Shown here: positions 1-10,777 of the stretch, piece by piece | How the letters are laid out: each line of letters starts with the position of its first letter | How positions within the stretch are numbered: the stretch's first letter is position 1 | Source of the DNA: Ceratopteris richardii | Lineage: Eukaryota > Streptophyta > Polypodiopsida > Polypodiales > Pteridaceae | Assembly (NCBI GenBank): GCA_020310875.1 | Contig: CM035416.1 | Location: 656,556-720,555 of the forward strand | DNA: 64,000 bases | Reading direction: 5' to 3' | Notes under the pieces: model-generated | What the model saw: only the letters and a program-made list of their open reading frames with translations | Told to the model about the DNA's origin: nothing | Database searches by the model: none | Made by a program: the position numbers and the translations under genes

Positions 1-1296
1 TTTTTAACCGCATACACCATGCCTAGTCCTTCTCTCTCCGTAGTGGTATAATTTCGTTCAGCTGCATTCAATTGTCTACTAGCATAGGCAATTGGAAGAT
101 CCATATTACCTTCACCGGTAGGCTGCGCGAGTACACACCCAATAGCATAATTGGATGCATCCACGTGAACATGGAATGGCTTATTCCAGTCTGGAGTGGT
201 TAAGATTGGTGCTGAACATAATCTTCGTTTAAGCTCCTGGAAGGAATTCTCGCATTCATCAGTCCACTCAAAGTTAGTCAGAAGTCCATACATGGGCTTT
301 GCAATGACAACATACATGTGAATGAACCGGCGGTAGTAACCACAATGCCCCATGAAGGTCTATACTTCCTTGACGTTCTTTGGCCTAGGTAACTCGGCTA
401 TGGCTCTTACTTTCTCCTCATCGGTGGATATGCCATTCTTTGACACTATGTGGCCTAAAATCTTACCTTGCCTGACCATGAAAACGCACTTTTCTGGGTT
501 TAGGCAGACTTGATATTCTCTACATTTGTCAAAGATTTGTCTCAGTTCAGGAATATGGGTTTGTCTGATGTTGGAATGAGCACAAAGATCATCAACATAG
601 AATTCTAAATTCTTCCTCAGGAACTCCTTAAATACATGCCACATCAGCCTCTGGAAGGTTGCTGGTGCATTGGTAAGCCCAAATGGCATTACTCTAAAGG
701 CAAATATGCCCCATTCAGTGGCAAAAGCCGTCTTATGCTGATCTTCCGGAGCTATGGCTACTTGATTGTAGCCCGAAAATCCATCGAGGAAGCTGTACAC
801 TTCTTTGCCTGCTACTCTTTCTAAGAGATGCTCTGTAATAGGAAGCGGATAGTTATCTCGAATTGTGGCTGCATTAACCTTCTTCAAGTTAATGCACACA
901 CGCAGCTTTCCATTTTTCTTGGGCACCACTACGATGGGGGATACCCACTCAGTGTGCTCAATTTCATAGATGAATCCAGCTTCTACCAGTCTATCTATCT
1001 CCTCTTTGATCTTAGCAGCGTAGTTATCATTATATGTATATGGCTTTTGCTTAGAGGGCCTAGCATCTGAGGTCATGGGGATAGTGTGTGAGCATATGTC
1101 TGGATCAACACCCTTCAAATCCTTGTAACTCCAAGCGAATACATCTCTGTATTCTCTTAGCAAGGCTATCAATTCTTGCTCTTCTTCTTCCGTCAGGTCA
1201 TGGCCTATGTAAGTGCATCTCTCTTCTCCCTCTTCCATGGCTACCACTATTTTCTTGGTGGTTTCTTTGTTATCATAGGCCTCTCCCGATTTTTGG
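1..1296 (-). pseudogene. Ty3/gypsy pol fragment (RT and start of RNase H), cut by the window edge
   Basis: The minus strand encodes a gypsy reverse transcriptase: an REYRDVFAW segment, PKKNGKLRVCINLKKVN, the FGLTNAPATFQRLM block and the catalytic YVDDL. An RNase H start (HVDASNYAIG...ERNYTTTEREG) runs off the left edge. The reading frame is open from 1307 down to a TAG at 360-362, where both related copies in this window have a glutamine codon (CAA in the 17-kb element), so this is a nonsense mutation; coding similarity resumes below it. Homology starts abruptly at a GEAYDNK motif near 1285, with leader sequence directly upstream, so gag and protease are missing. The closest relative here is the pol at 59.4-64 kb. 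It cannot be functional as it stands. Confidence 0.93.
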
Positions 1297-1309
1297 TACT
1301 TGCACAAGT

Positions 1310-1430
1310 TGCTGGAGATGATGATACAACCAAAACCTATAAGAAATGCTCAAAAAAACACAAAAAAAGAATGCACAATAGCTCTCTCTCGCTCTCTCTC
1401 ACAAGTGAAATGAGGGGAATGAGGTGGGGG
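1310..1430 (-). repeat. gypsy leader block shared with 49130-49245
   Basis: This stretch aligns by eye, in the same orientation, with 49130-49245. Both contain a (CT)-rich run (agctctctctcgctctctctc here), the string gaatgcacaatagctctctct, and gaaatgaggggaatg. Here it lies between the primer-site remnant (1622-1632) and the truncated pol, so it is probably 5' untranslated leader of the gypsy element. No coding potential was recognised. Confidence 0.7.
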
Positions 1431-1621
1431 AGGTGATATGACCAAAAGATTGAAAATTTTGCGAAGGTGGAGATGGAGGTGGGAGATGGTGAGGATGATG
1501 ATGGTGATGATGATGGTGAAGAAATTAAGAAAATTTAATGAAAAGTAAGGAAAATATATATGACTCTTATGTCTCAACTCTACATCTTACCATCACATGC
1601 TCGTCCTCAAAGCTCTCTCCA
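1431..1621 (-). other. gypsy leader remnant, purine-rich, no gene seen
   Basis: A low-complexity stretch of GGAGATGG and GATGATGATGG-type sequence on the plus strand lies between the leader block and the primer-site remnant. It holds no recognisable coding sequence and is most simply read as untranslated leader of the minus-strand gypsy element. Confidence 0.5.
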
Positions 1622-1632
1622 CAACAGCGCCA
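1622..1632 (-). promoter_or_regulatory. primer-binding site remnant (tRNA-Asp type)
   Basis: On the minus strand this reads TGGCGCTGTTG, preceded by CCAAAT and the LTR end. It matches the first 11 bases of the plant tRNA-Asp primer site TGGCGCCGTTGCCGGGGA seen at 12355-12372, with one C-to-T change, and the match breaks down after that. Its position beside the LTR end fixes the element's orientation as minus. Confidence 0.7.
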
Positions 1633-1639
1633 AATTTGG

Positions 1640-1765
1640 TGTCACTCTAGCACAATGGCAAGTACCAACATGAAGAGATCCACCTCATAAATATCAATCC
1701 GTGGAGACATGAGGACTAGTATGACGACTATGAGCAAGTGAAGGCACAAGTGCATGAGTGAGAAG
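1640..1765 (-). repeat. internally deleted gypsy LTR, family A
   Basis: The minus-strand sense of this segment ends in GTGACA next to the primer-site remnant. It matches the 3' part of the LTR copies at 56801-57360 and 57373-57964 (shared blocks include ggagacatgaggac and agcaagtgaaggcacaagtgc on the plus strand). The first several hundred bases of the LTR, including its TATA region, are missing, so the polypurine region joins directly to the LTR's 3' part. Confidence 0.75.
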
Positions 1766-1836
1766 CACACCCCCTCCCTCTTGCATTTGTCATCCCTAAT
1801 AGATCCTTGGTGTAGGGATTGATTGATGTAGTTATG
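1766..1836 (-). promoter_or_regulatory. polypurine tract and decayed upstream hairpin of family A
   Basis: The plus strand has ccccctccctc at 1770-1780, a purine tract on the minus strand, followed by tttgtcatccctaatagatcc. This lines up with the polypurine tract and GTCTGTC/GACAGAC hairpin at 57965-58000, but the hairpin arms no longer pair. It marks the 3' internal end of an element lying to the right, with the LTR at 1640-1765 as its 3' LTR. Confidence 0.6.
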
Positions 1837-1977
1837 CAAGAGATCCTGGGAAAGGGTATTTTCGGCAATCATTAAGCCTCGTGCTTAATGATTGCCGAAA
1901 GGGTATTTTCGGCAATCATTAAGCCTCGTGCAAGAGATCCTGGGAAAGGGTATTTTCGGCAATCATTAAGCCTCGTA
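1837..1977. repeat. three 47-bp tandem units with a 17-bp perfect hairpin
   Basis: Three consecutive 47-bp units lie at 1837-1883, 1884-1930 and 1931-1977. Units 1 and 3 begin with caagagatcctggg. In unit 2 the first 17 bases are instead the exact reverse complement of the block tttcggcaatcattaag that ends unit 1 (1860-1876 pairs with 1884-1900, 7-base loop cctcgtg). The remainder of each unit is identical. Confidence 0.95.
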
Positions 1978-2044
1978 CCTTAATTGCATTGCAAGTTCAA
2001 ACTAAGTGGCGTGGGTCTACTTTTTTCTCGTGATCTTCTTAATT

Positions 2045-5000
2045 GCTAAGTCATATTCCACCATGTACATAAAATAAGGTTTTTATTGTAATGTATCGTC
2101 TGGGCACCAACTCTATGAAATATGGAGACTGAAGGATGGTCTCCTCGATGGTTTCCATGGCATGTAATTGTGCGTTGACATGGGTAGAGTGCATTTTTCC
2201 TAACTCTTTGACAACTTTCATCCACATAGGTGTGGGCAATTCAAAGGTATCCTGACCTTCTTTCATCATGCGACCACCAATTGCTAGTTGTGGTTCATAC
2301 TCTTCCTCAAATGCAGGTTCTACTAGAATAGTCATAATTTCTTCAACCTTCGGGATATTTGGCGGGGAGTCATGCCAGTGAATCACTGAATGATCTATCA
2401 CTTGAGTCTATAGTTCTAAAACATGTGCTCCTAAGGTATTCAATTCCTCTAGAAGCTCCGGTGGTATTACCTCTGATATTGTAGGTGTAGGTGTGGATTC
2501 TTTGAGTCATAAGGTAATATTGTGGCTCCTAAGTGCATTGCATTCTTCAATCAATTTTTCATAATCCTCAAGGAGTCTTGCATGGTCATCCAACAATATT
2601 GGTATCGTCTCTGGCTGAATTGCTTTGAAGCGATAGGGGTTGAGAGGTTCTTCTAGGTGGTCCTGAGCACCTTCCAAGTTTTCTCTATTTTGCACTTGTA
2701 ATCATTGGTTCTCTTCTTTAGCCACAGCTAGGTGACGTCATAGGAGGCCCATGTTTCTCGTTAATTGAGCATTACAGGTGACCTACTACCTCAGTTGTTC
2801 TTCTATGTTGCAATGGATTCTTTGGTTTTTTCCTCTAATTCTAGTTCCATAGAATGAAAGGACTCTCGGAGTTCTTAGTGATGTGCATTGAGTGATGCAT
2901 TCTTAATGGTAAGTGAGTTAAGACTAGTCTATATTTGGTTGGCCATTTGTAGTGGGACCTAATATTGCTAACCTAATGAGGAGAATTCCTCTTGGAGTTG
3001 ATGCATGCAAGAAAACATCTGCTAAAATGTGGTATCTACAGTGGAAGAGGAAAAGAGTGAAGGAGGTCGCACAAAGGCATGTTGTTCTATGTGTAATGCA
3101 GGGGGAATGGGGATCGGGTAAGGGAGTTTGGATGCAGTTGTGATGGTGAAGTGTGTGGGAGTGGGTGTGTGAATAGTGATGATGGAAGTAATCATCGTGA
3201 GTGGGGTTGCAGTGGGTGGTGAAATATCCATATCGTTAGAAGTGTGATCTAGTGAACTAATAGTAAAAAGTGGTGTGATGGTGGGTGATTGTGTTGGTAT
3301 GAATAGAAGATTAACAACAGTTGATGAGTATGTTAAACTGGTAGATTCGAGCATGGATCGATGAGAAGGAGATGGTTAAGATAGAGTGGTGATGTTGGGA
3401 TGGAGTATTGACGAAAGATGAATTGGAGTATGGGGGTTAAGAAAAGGGTGTTGAGGGACAGGAATAGCAGGAACATGTGATGTTAGGAAAGGATTTACGG
3501 TGATTGGTTGAAAGGTCGATGTGGTGAATGGATTTGAAAGGTTTGTGGAAGTGATGAGGAAGGGGTCAACCCTTTCCAATGATGCTAGACTAAAAATGGT
3601 ACGACTGGATGGAGATGAGCTAGGAGCAACGTGATGTGGGGAGCTGGTGACTAGTGATACAAGATGTATAGGTAACTATATGTTGAGTTTTAGCATATAT
3701 ACAATGTCTTAGGCGTGGGTGGATAGGGAGGTTGTTTGAGGATGTGATATGTCAATGGTGTTGGTGTCGTCTTTGGTTGGTGTGTATACGATAACCTATG
3801 CTTCCTGGTGGCTGGGGGTGCATGCCTTGACTAGTACACAAATATATTACCCCGATCCTGACATTAGTCACACTCTTTGAGGATCGAACTGAGGTAGGGG
3901 CTTATGATTTAAGAAGTGTAATGCTTCTACCATGTCCAAAACTTGAATTGATTCATTAAGAGCGTGTACAATGCAGCCTCAAATCCAATGTTGGCCAGTT
4001 CTTGTTGCATAATCTCCCGACTTTGTTGCTCTATGATCTGTCTTCTTGCCCAAACAGCTTGCATGTTGTTGTATAATCTTTGGATGGAAATGGTGTAGGT
4101 GGCTACTTCTGATGTTTCATCTTCTCTATTACTCATGTCTCCTTGAGTCTCTCTTTACATCTCATCCTATTCTTGTTGATCCTTTGCATTTGTACCTTGG
4201 ATCTGTTGACTTCCATCATCCTCATCATCATCATCATCAATTATTGTTCTTCATCTTCTTGACTTGACATGGCTTGATTTCCTTCAGGTTTAGATGGAGA
4301 ACTAGGGTAGCTAGGTCATTCATATTCTTGTGAAAAGAACTGATCATTGGAGAATTGGAAATCACTAGAGAAAGCATCATGCATTCAAAATGAAATTTAG
4401 TATTCAGTGCCTCAGCTTCTAGATTTGGTATTGGGAAGCTAAATGCTTCAGGTCCTCCTATAGTTGTGTTTTCCATTACTTCCAAATCTGTGGTAACTAT
4501 GGCAACTATTGTGGTTGCTTGAGAGGTGATCACTGCACCAATAATGCCTTCTGAGGTAAGGGTCATGACAAGTGAATTCGGATTGGCAGTACTGCCGATT
4601 GAGGTTCCATTGGTAATTGTTGAGGTGATGGTTGAGGGGATGGTGAGGCAGGTACTTCTAGACATGAAATGGTTCCCCTCATTTGTTTTTCAAAGCGTGC
4701 CTTTGATAGTTTGCACCTTTAAAATTTTTTGTAACTACACTTGATAGGGCTCACTCGATAGGAATGTCATAAGCAAGACACATATACACAATTCTCATAA
4801 TGGCACAACAACCATGAATTACTCTTTTTCTTGCCCATCTTTGATTTTCCAAGAATAGTTGTTCCTATATCTAATTGGCGAAGTTGATGGTTTGTGGGCC
4901 AACATTAGCTAGGTAAAGTCCAAACCAAATACGTTTTTGTGGTAAGGTGAAGCGATCCTACATCCGAAATGCAAAGTGTTGCATGCATATGCATAACAAT

Positions 5001-5553
5001 TTTGGTAGCTCTGGTATGATGGTTGATATGTCCGCCCATTTCAAAACATCACTCTTCTTAATAGGTTCTAGGATGAGCCTCTCCCTCTCTGTGGGGATGC
5101 GAGAATCGTGAATCTTTAAAGCAACCCTGATGAGGTTTGTTGAAAGTCTATACTTCTTAAAAGGATGATCAACCACCAAAGAGGGCAATACAAAGGTGCC
5201 TGGGAGTTCTTTTTTGATTGGTGATTGTAGAGTAGTGACTAAATAATAGCATCGATAAAAGTTGGGTTTGGGGAGGGATGCACTGAAATACTCAATGAAA
5301 CCTGCCTTGCCCATGTTGGCTTTAATTCCTCAAAAGTTTGGATCTCTTCAAAGTCCTTCAAGAAGAATTGGTATCTTCCCCATGTGTCACCAGTAAAGCA
5401 TAAGGTTACTTCATAGGTGTGTTTCGCATTGGCAAGGGGTCCTACTAAACCTTGAAACCATTGAGACTTCCTATGCATCCATTTTGTCTTGCCGATGAAT
5501 GGGTCATCAATTGGCATTGGGCCCATGAAATCTTGGAACTCCAAAGGTATCAT
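2045..5553 (-). pseudogene. decayed coiled-coil coding region, probably a retrotransposon accessory ORF
   Basis: Several minus-strand frames read as protein remnants in consistent order. At 5553-4958, in two overlapping frames, there is a globular-looking part with WMHRKSQWFQGLVGPL and GRYQFFLKDFEEIQTFEELKP. At 4136-3927 there is a charged helical piece, at 3579-3022 a Ser/Thr/Pro-rich stretch, at 2900-2507 coiled coil (EDYEKLIEECNALRSH), and at 2401-2051 a further globular piece (PKVEEIMTILVEPAFEEEYEP). Stops and frame changes interrupt it throughout. The order globular, low-complexity, coiled coil, globular resembles the 1,220-residue ORF at 23418-27080, and the place just before a polypurine tract and LTR is the same, but I see no clear sequence match between the two. 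I do not recognise a family. A decayed host gene is possible but less likely in this setting. Confidence 0.5.
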
Positions 5554-5744
5554 TGAAGGTTGTTGTTGGCAGTAGTCAAGGAAGTTAGGGAATTACAAGA
5601 CAAGGGAGCCAACACAAGTTTGAGCAGAGGGATAGCCAAGCAGGACCAAGTAGGCAAAGCAGTCAAAGAAGATCCTACCATTAGGCCATATAATTTTTCC
5701 AAAAATAAATCCTTTTTAATAGTGATTTTCATCACTGCATGAAT
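5554..5744. other. no gene seen
   Basis: Short stretch between the decayed coding region and the first plus-strand LTR copy. I recognise nothing in it. Confidence 0.4.
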
Positions 5745-6110
5745 ATTGTAAATACCATTTTTGGTAGATTAGACTCCATTTTCTTCAAGCCGAGGCGTCC
5801 TCCAGCTTGAGGAGCATTAGATCTAAGTTCGTACCAATTTTCATAATTTTTTAGACTCCATTTGAGCCTACAAATAAGCCTTGGAACCTAATTTCCAACT
5901 AAGCCGGACAATAGATCTCGAGAGGGCCAAAACCTAGTCAAAAATTTTAAAATGTGCTAGAGAGCTCATTTTTGGGATTCGCTTGTTAGAGATTTGAGCT
6001 TTCATAAGAAACTTCTTGAGTAATAGAAAGCACTCCATTGTTCCTCTCTTTGTTCTTGCCTTGTGTGCGCATGTGCGTGTATGTGTGTGCATGCTTGGTG
6101 GCCATAGGCA
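5745..6110 (+). repeat. family A LTR copy, truncated, decayed
   Basis: The plus strand here matches the reverse complement of the LTRs at 56.8-58.0 kb: blocks around ttcaagccgaggcgtcctccagc, tagactccatttgagcctacaaataagcc, gtgctagagagctcattttt and ccattgttcctctctttg occur in the same order. The TATAAAAAG of the younger copies has decayed (ttttaaaatg). Similarity is lost after about 6110, before the LTR's 3' end. Confidence 0.75.
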
Positions 6111-6224
6111 TGTCGAGGGAGCATGTAGAGGAAGATGCATGAAGACTACTAGGGGACCAGGTCTATCAATTTTCAAAAAGATTGCTTTATCATAATCGAT
6201 CAAGCCTTCAATATGTAACGTAGA

Positions 6225-6705
6225 AAACCCACTTTTGTCATGAGCCGTTCCATTTTGTGCAAGCCAAGGAGTGCTTGAGCTTGACGAGCCTAGATAGATC
6301 ACTCAGACCAAGTTTCATAATTTTTGGACTTCATTTGAACCTCCAAATAAGATTTAGGACCTATTTTTTAACTAGGTTGGAGACTAGGTTCGGAGCTTAT
6401 CAAAACTAATCCAAAAACTATAAAAAGAGCTAGAGAGCTCATTTTTGAGGTTAGATTGTTAGTTAGTGAGAGCAAAGAGCTTTGTAAGAGTTATTTGCGT
6501 AATGCAAGTGTATTTTCCCCCTTCCATTTGTCTCCTCTACCGCTTCCTTGTGTGTGTTGTATGTGTGTGTGCACTAGTGTGCTTCTCACCTTCACCTTTG
6601 CACACATCACTTGCTCACGATCTTCATATCATCCTATCTCTTCCTCAAATTGACAATTAAGGAGGTGGATCTTCTTGATGCATTCCTTGCCATTGTTTAG
6701 AACAA
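6225..6705 (+). repeat. family A LTR copy with TATA box
   Basis: A second plus-strand copy of the same LTR follows in tandem. It retains ctataaaaag at 6418-6427 followed by agctagagagctcatttttgaggtt, the GT-rich stretch near 6545-6570, and the 3' part with ggaggtggatcttcttgatgc. The TATA box gives the LTR's transcriptional sense, so this pair is inverted relative to the copies at 1.7 and 57 kb. No primer site is recognisable after it. Confidence 0.75.
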
Positions 6706-7519
6706 CAACTATATTTAGGGAGTATATTCTTTGGAATATCAACTTTGGAGGTTGAATCAAACATATTTAATCGTTTGAGGGATTTTATGCTTCTCGAAAG
6801 CCCGCTTGCAACTATTTTTCATCTCTCCTTTGTTTCACCTTCCTATGTTGACATGCAATGTGATTGCAAGCCATATCTCTCTATTTTGTAATTAGATTGA
6901 GATGTGGTATGGATTGAAATGAAGAGCTTAAAGAAAGCCTTTTGATGATATCAAGATTTTTTAATTTTTCATTGGGCTAAAGTTTATGAGAAGCTCTAAA
7001 ATTACGATAGTGTGCACACACAATCTTTAGAACATTTTCTAAGAGATGTAGACGTCAATTTAAGGTTTTATAACTTCCAAAGGGTTAATCAATTCAAAAT
7101 ACTCTTGAAGGTCATTTCTAGTATTGTAAATGACTAGTTAAACATTAAAAATATCATTTTTCAGTGGTTATAATAGTTTAATGATGGTTTGGGGCCATTT
7201 GTGAGGCCGTTTTCAAGGCTTTTTTGCTTTCAAAACATTTTCCCTTTTTTTTCTTCCATCATTAGATGCAGAAACATAAAATACAAATGCAGCACAAGCA
7301 AGAGAACATAGAATTAAACATACTTCCACAAGTTGAACCTTCTATAAAAATAGATTAAGAAGTTTTCTAGTCAAGATATCAGTAATATCTATTTATTATT
7401 TTTTTTAAATCGTGCTAATCACTCTTATGTAAATGGCTCATATGATGTATATTTTCATGGTAGAACTATAAGTAAGGAGTTCCCTTTGTCTTATTCATTT
7501 TTTCATGAGATTTTAGTAA
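6706..7519. other. AT-rich intergenic stretch, no gene seen
   Basis: No long open frame or recognised domain. It lies between the family A LTR copies and the decayed chromovirus-like pol and may be anciently decayed transposon sequence. Confidence 0.5.
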
Positions 7520-8930
7520 GAAGTTTTAAAGAAATATGGAGATGTTTCCCCCACTAGTTTACCGAGCGAGTTACCACTATGCAGAGGGGATATCGACCAT
7601 GCCATTGACTAAGTGATTGACATCAAACCTATTTGCAAAGCAACCTATAGGTTGAGTGTAGCATAAATCTAAGAAGTTGAGTGATAGTTCCATGAAAAAC
7701 TAGAAAAGAGATTACACGACCTTCTAACCCATCATAGGCATTGTCCATATTCATAATTTGAAAGAAAGATGGATCTATGAGATCGTGCGTAGACTATAGA
7801 GCGTAAAATAAGATACTTTTCAAGAATAAATTTTTCTTTGTCTAGGCTAGGGGATGTATTTGATTGGTTACATAAGGCACAATACTCCATGAAATTAGAC
7901 CTTAGATTGGGATACTATCAAGTTAGAATAAAGGCGATAGATATTCCCAAGAGTGCCTTTAGGTCTAGGTATGGGGCACTATGAGTTCTTTATGATGCCA
8001 TTTGGTCTAACTTATGCTCCTTCCATATTCATGAATAGTGTTTTCAATTTTTAGTAGTTTAAAAAAGGATTGCTTAGAACACTTACAATAATTCTTGTAA
8101 GTGTTGCAAGAGGGTTTTCAATTTCAAGGAGACAAAATGTGAATTCTTCAAGAACGAAGTTGAGTATCTTGGCCATATCATCTCAAAAGAGGTAATTTAA
8201 ACACATTTTAATTGAGTACTAGCTACCACAGAATGGCCATAGCCTTGGAAGCTCTAGGTTCATTTGATTTTATCAAGATTCTATGGAAGATTCATTAAAA
8301 ATATATCAAGATAGGTCTATATAGGATGATAAGCTAAAAGGTAAAGGGAAATGCTTTGAATGATTAGATGATAGAAAGCAAAGTATGGAAAGGTTGAAAT
8401 TAGTAATTGCTATAGCTCCACTTTTGTACATTACAAAGGTTGAGATTGACATGAGTGACTATGTCACTATCGTAGTTTTGATTTAAGATAGTCTCCCACT
8501 TGCTTTTGATAGGAAAAAAAACTTAGAACACATTCAAAGGAATCGGTCTAATTTTGCAACAAAGCTACATGCATTTGTCCATGCTTTGAAGAAGTGGCAT
8601 CATGATTTATATGATTTGAAGGTTACCATAGTGTTTGATTAAGAGATTATTAAGTAGCCATGTAGTCAAATAGAATTGAAAGGTCAGTAGGCTCGATGGA
8701 GAGAGACTTCAAAAGTTTGAATATAAGATTAGGTATAGAAAAAGAAAATTGGATGTGGTTGTTGATTCACTTAACCATATGCCTATGCTTAATGGATCAA
8801 GTTTTACTCCTTCAAATAAAAATTGTAGGTTTGATCTTGCATTGATGGAGTGCTCAAAGATATTGAAAAAGAATTCAAGTAGAATAAATGCAGCATTCAT
8901 AATGGAGATTCGTTATATAATGGAAAGGAG
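7520..8930 (+). pseudogene. heavily decayed chromovirus-like gypsy RT and RNase H
   Basis: Translation in shifting plus-strand frames gives recognisable gypsy pol pieces: LPPCRGDIDHAID near 7565-7605, a NKFSLSRLGDVFDWL/YSMKLDLRLGYYQVRI block near 7830-7940, a FFMMPFGLTYAPSIFMNSVF-like block near 7990-8045, YLGHIISKE near 8165, and RNase H C-terminal sequence (ARWRETLQKFEYKIRYRKRK) near 8690-8745 followed by DVVVDSLNHMP. The YxDD region and many codons are lost to stops and frameshifts. The motif wording matches the chromovirus-like remnant at 52.3-54.4 kb better than the 17-kb family. It is long dead. Confidence 0.8.
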
Positions 8931-10033
8931 AGATCTAGAGATGAAACAAACAGGCCAAGTGTTTCATAATTCAAGAAAGAAGTATATCCTTGTACATCCA
9001 TACTTCAATTGTCCACTTCTTTTCATGTGATTTGTCATTCATGCTAAATAATTCTCATAAACCAAGTAATTTTTCAATTCGAGATTTCATAGTGAATTGC
9101 AATGATGCTTGGTGAAAACTTCACAATGATCTATGAGAAATAAAATCTTTAATTCTCATAACACCATGTGTAATGATAATCGATTCGACAATAGGAATTA
9201 TATCCGCATGATTCATATCAATTCCTATGCGCAGCTCTTGAATTGAAAACTTATCATTCTCATTCATAACTTTCGAAGGAGATGATTAGGTAAATCTAGC
9301 TCATCGCAACAATATTCCTGCTTTAAACATGATTTAGGTACAACAACAAGACAATACTTCTTTCACTAATGCAACATGCTTGTGGTAAAAAAGCTGCATT
9401 GAACCTCCATTAATCTTAAGTTTCAATGATTTTAATACAGAATAATACAGAATCTATAGTTCTTTTTGTAGTCTTCGATGGTACATGCTCATGTTTGTAA
9501 ATTGGTCGATCCATAGGGAAGCAATAACACTTTTAGTGTCTACACTAGCTAGTTGACTCAGTTTGGTACTCTTCCTCTCAGTCCTAGGGATGGGTTTCAA
9601 CCCTTGCAAGTTCGAGAGGGACATCCTTTATGATTTGTGGTGACAAGTCTAAACTAGACTCTTCAGGGGAGTGTGGGCCTTTGTTCACTTGATTAATCTA
9701 GGCCTTTGGGTTAACCAATTCAAACCAATCCTCTCGTTTGGCCTTACAATCATTCTTCTCAACTTCTACCTTAGCAAACCTTTATGTATCCTCACCGTAT
9801 TAGGTGTCTAACCCTTGCTTTGTGGGATACATGGGTACCATGGGTGCTATGCGCCCCTTCACTTGTACTTTCAATTCATTCAAGCTTAATAGAAAGAGTA
9901 GATCTTTGAAAAGAAACACTTTCATAGTATATTTTCTTATGGCACAATTGAGCTGGAAAATTCTAAAACAGAGTCTGAAACTCCACAACTCAAGTGCTAT
10001 TCTTCTAGATATTTTTCACTTCGATGACATTTT
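8931..10033. other. no gene recognised; flank of a copia LTR
   Basis: Short open frames only (for example 9804-10109) and none resembles a known family. The five bases before the copia LTR (10029-10033, ATTTT) are the expected left target-site copy of that element, but the matching right copy was not found. Confidence 0.5.
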
Positions 10034-10258
10034 TGTTGGAGTTAGACATCTAAGCATGCGAACAGCACAAGGAAGAAGAAGAAGCTTGGAGAACAACACA
10101 CAGTACTGAATGTATTACCACTAGTATGTACAAAGATCAATAACCCGTTAGGGCTACATGTGTATATACAAGCCCGAGAAAAAACCTCCTAAATAGGGAA
10201 AAAAATGTCGTGATGGTCCTAGTGTGTTCACACACATCACTACCTAAATATATCAACA
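10034..10258 (-). repeat. 3' LTR of a Ty1/copia element (family C)
   Basis: A 225-bp block starts tgttggagttag and ends atatatcaaca on the plus strand, with TG...CA ends. Its reverse complement aligns over its whole length with the 230-bp LTR at 50267-50496, which is followed by a perfect copia primer site. The internal side (10259 onward) gives a purine-rich CCCAGAGGTGATT on the minus strand, a plausible polypurine tract. The element therefore reads on the minus strand. Confidence 0.88.
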
Positions 10259-10777
10259 AATCACCTCTGGGAGTGATGCGGTGAGCAAGGAGCTGGCAAT
10301 CATGTATAAGGAAGTGCCAAGCTATGTGGAAGCAATCCACAAAAGTAAGTATGCCCAAAGCTTTGTGGAAAGCTTCAAACTTCTCCCTAGGTAGAGCCTT
10401 CATGAAAAGGTCTGCAATGTTCTTCTGCATGGTCACATATGCCAAGCTAATCTCTCGAACAGAGAACATCTCCCTGACATAATGATAATGCACCTCAATG
10501 TGCTTAGTGCGAGCATGGAACACAGGGTTCCTCATGATTACCAATGCATTCTGACTGTCAGTGAAGATGGTGGTGTGGAAGTGGCCATAGTAGGCTACTT
10601 CTTGCTCAACCAAGATATTCATGAGCTACCAAGCATGAAGCAAAAACCACTAGTGGACACATGAGTGTCATAGCAGCCAGCCTAGTCAGAGTCAAAAAAA
10701 GCATGTAAATCTGGTGGTAGTGATCCCCCCTTGGGATAAAACAATCCAAGTAGCCGGGTACCACTCAAGTAACGAAG
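10259..10777 (-). pseudogene. Ty1/copia RNase H, 3' end of pol, interrupted by a LINE
   Basis: The minus strand encodes the C-terminal copia RNase H. RYLSGTR lies next to the LINE junction, followed by the FDSD*AGCYD segment with a stop where copia proteins have Trp, SGFCFMLG, then FTDSQNALVIMRNPVFHARTKHIEVHYHYVRE and ADLFMKALP before the 3' LTR. The rest of the RT lies at 33520-34060, on the far side of the LINE. Because the two parts continue one another in order and orientation, this was one element before the LINE landed in it. Confidence 0.88.
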
